Positions 5,608-6,682 of a stretch of DNA of 6,682 nucleotides are shown here, piece after piece. The stretch covers positions 1 through 6,682 of the forward strand of contig CAAGJD010000120.1 of the NCBI GenBank assembly GCA_900770055.1, written 5' to 3'. Position 1 is the first letter of the stretch; every line of letters starts with the position of its first letter. The translations under genes were made by a program, and so were the position numbers. Below the pieces are notes generated by a model that searched no databases, was not told the DNA's origin, and was given only the letters and a program-made list of their open reading frames with translations. The stretch comes from Acholeplasmatales bacterium. Lineage in GTDB: Bacteria > Bacillota_I > Bacilli_A > Acholeplasmatales > Anaeroplasmataceae.

Positions 5608-6682
5608 GTGAAAAACTACAAGCTACAAATAGTTGAGGGATTTAAAGATATTTTCGGAAAAGAAATGCTTTTAAGAAAAGAAATAGAAAAAATTGCATTA
5701 GATGTTTTTAGACATCACGGCTATGAACATATTAAAACTCCTCAGGTTGAGTATATTGATGTTTATTCTACAAAGGGTGTTCAAAAGCCAGATTTATATA
5801 ATTTAATAAATAGACAGGGAGAAGTACTTGCTCTTTGTAATGATATGACATCATCTATAGCGAGATTTGTTTGTTCTAGAGAATTTAATAAAGAAACAAA
5901 GAAATATTGTTATTTAGCTGATACCTTTAGATACCCAAGACAATACCAAGGTAAAAAACATGAATTTTTACAGGCTGGTATTGAACTAATTGGACAAAAA
6001 AGTATATATAAGGATATCGAATGTATCTATATTTCAACAAAAGTATTAAAAAGCTGTAATGTAAATTCTTATACAGTCCATTTGGGATCCTCTGATTTTA
6101 TTCATGCTTTATTAAATGATTTTAAAATTGATGAAGCTAATCAAAAAAGAATTCATGAGGCTATTGAAAATAAAAATTATGTTTTATTAAGAGAAATCTT
6201 ATTAGAATGCGATAATCAAGAGCATTCTAAATTCATTATCGATTTAATGATGAAGGGTGGACATTTAAGATATTTAGAAACTCTTATGGATTACCTAAAG
6301 GGTATGAGCTCATATGATGTATTAGTATATCTTAAGGGAGTTTATCAAGGCTTAAAGGATATGGGTATCGAAAATATTATTTTTGATTTTTCTATTTATT
6401 CATATGCTGAATATTATACAGGCATCGTTTATGAGATATATGTAAATGGTTTAAGTAAGAGTATTGTATCTGGTGGTCGAAGTGATAAGCTATTTGCTTA
6501 TTTTGGTAAGGACTATGATGATGTAGGCTTTGGTCTTGATGTAGATACTTTAACAGAATATGTCTTAAAGAATAATTTAATTGATATTTCTTGTGTTAAG
6601 TATTTAGCTATTTTAGATTCAAAATCATTTACATATACACTAAAGAATAATGAAGAGCTTATTTCAAATGAGATCGGAAGAG
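5608..6682 (+). CDS. hisZ: ATP phosphoribosyltransferase regulatory subunit HisZ-like (class II HisRS fold), 3' truncated
   Basis: HisZ is a catalytically inactive HisRS paralogue that joins short-form HisG to form the first enzyme of histidine synthesis and to sense histidine. The frame runs from GTG 5608 (GAGGGG ribosome site at 5596-5601, 6 nt upstream) to the window end, 358 codons without a stop. Visible blocks: VEGFKDIFGKEMLLRKEIEK (9-28), GYEHIKTPQVEYIDVY (38-53, motif 1), LALCNDMTSSIARFV (74-88), ADTFRYPRQYQGKKHEF (104-120, motif 2), YYTGIVYEIYV (269-279), SGGRSDKLFAYFG (288-300) and VGFGLDVDTL (306-315, motif 3). The catalytic Arg of HisRS before YYTG (RGLDYYTG) is absent (YSYAEYYTG), and the usual LRPDMT reads LCNDMT; both argue for HisZ over a true synthetase. 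HisZ is often about 330-390 residues, so the gene is nearly complete. The last codons (from base 6671) are adapter, not genome. A hisG would be expected next. Confidence 0.78.
   Translation, partial: MKNYKLQIVEGFKDIFGKEMLLRKEIEKIALDVFRHHGYEHIKTPQVEYIDVYSTKGVQKPDLYNLINRQGEVLALCNDMTSSIARFVCSREFNKETKKYCYLADTFRYPRQYQGKKHEFLQAGIELIGQKSIYKDIECIYISTKVLKSCNVNSYTVHLGSSDFIHALLNDFKIDEANQKRIHEAIENKNYVLLREILLECDNQEHSKFIIDLMMKGGHLRYLETLMDYLKGMSSYDVLVYLKGVYQGLKDMGIENIIFDFSIYSYAEYYTGIVYEIYVNGLSKSIVSGGRSDKLFAYFGKDYDDVGFGLDVDTLTEYVLKNNLIDISCVKYLAILDSKSFTYTLKNNEELISNEIGR
6671..6682 (+). other. Untrimmed Illumina TruSeq adapter at contig end
   Basis: The final 12 bases, AGATCGGAAGAG, are exactly the first 12 bases of the Illumina TruSeq adapter and sit flush with the sequence end. 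A chance match of that length exactly at the edge is very unlikely. It is therefore read as library artefact. The translation after about residue 354 of the hisZ-like protein should be ignored. Confidence 0.88.

Noticed and set aside
5608..6682. True histidyl-tRNA synthetase
   Set aside because: The catalytic Arg before YYTG is missing and other ATP/histidine-site landmarks have changed; no clear anticodon-binding domain is seen after motif 3 within the available sequence.
1..6682. CRISPR arrays, tRNA/rRNA genes, insertion sequences, attachment sites
   Set aside because: No regularly spaced repeats, RNA gene landmarks, transposase-like frames or long terminal repeats were found by eye on either strand.

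Overview
The window is AT-rich and densely packed, with strong Shine-Dalgarno sites (AGGAGG-like), a TAA/TAG-only set of visible stop codons, a lipoprotein signal peptide and synteny of the lspA-rluD (ylyB) type. This suggests a low-GC member of the Bacillota, most likely an uncultured Bacilli/Erysipelotrichia-type organism near the Mollicutes branch. The lineage is inferred from style and gene content, not proven. No TGA codon is used in frame and Trp is TGG, so the standard bacterial code fits. The last 12 bases (6671-6682) match the start of the Illumina TruSeq adapter, so the right edge looks like a contig end carrying untrimmed adapter.

Left part (1-4375, all + strand) is one compact gene string: the 3' end of a PDZ/S16 (YlbL/SepM-like) Ser-Lys protease, a small three-helix membrane protein of unknown function, lspA (signal peptidase II), an RluD-type pseudouridine synthase, a Wzy/WaaL-type O-antigen ligase-like membrane protein, and a RimK-like ATP-grasp ligase. 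The first four genes overlap each other by 11, 1 and 14 nt; the last two follow after gaps of 20 and 11 nt. A hairpin that contains the last stop codon in its loop probably ends the transcript. The first part is envelope and housekeeping work (membrane protease, lipoprotein maturation, 23S rRNA modification). The last two genes look like a small surface-polymer module of unknown substrate.

Middle (4387-5385, - strand) is a convergent single gene for a lipoprotein with an InlB/Flg_new-type beta-grasp repeat followed by a trypsin-like serine protease domain with complete His-Asp-Ser triad. It would itself be a substrate of the lspA product.

Right part: a 222-nt divergent intergenic region (5386-5607) holds an extended -10 promoter for each side, a near-consensus cre/LacI-type operator and a 10-bp inverted repeat. 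It leads into a GTG-start gene for a class II HisRS-like protein, best read as HisZ, the regulatory subunit of the first enzyme of histidine synthesis. It is cut off by the contig end and its last codons are adapter. No RNA genes, CRISPR arrays, insertion sequences or attachment sites were seen.
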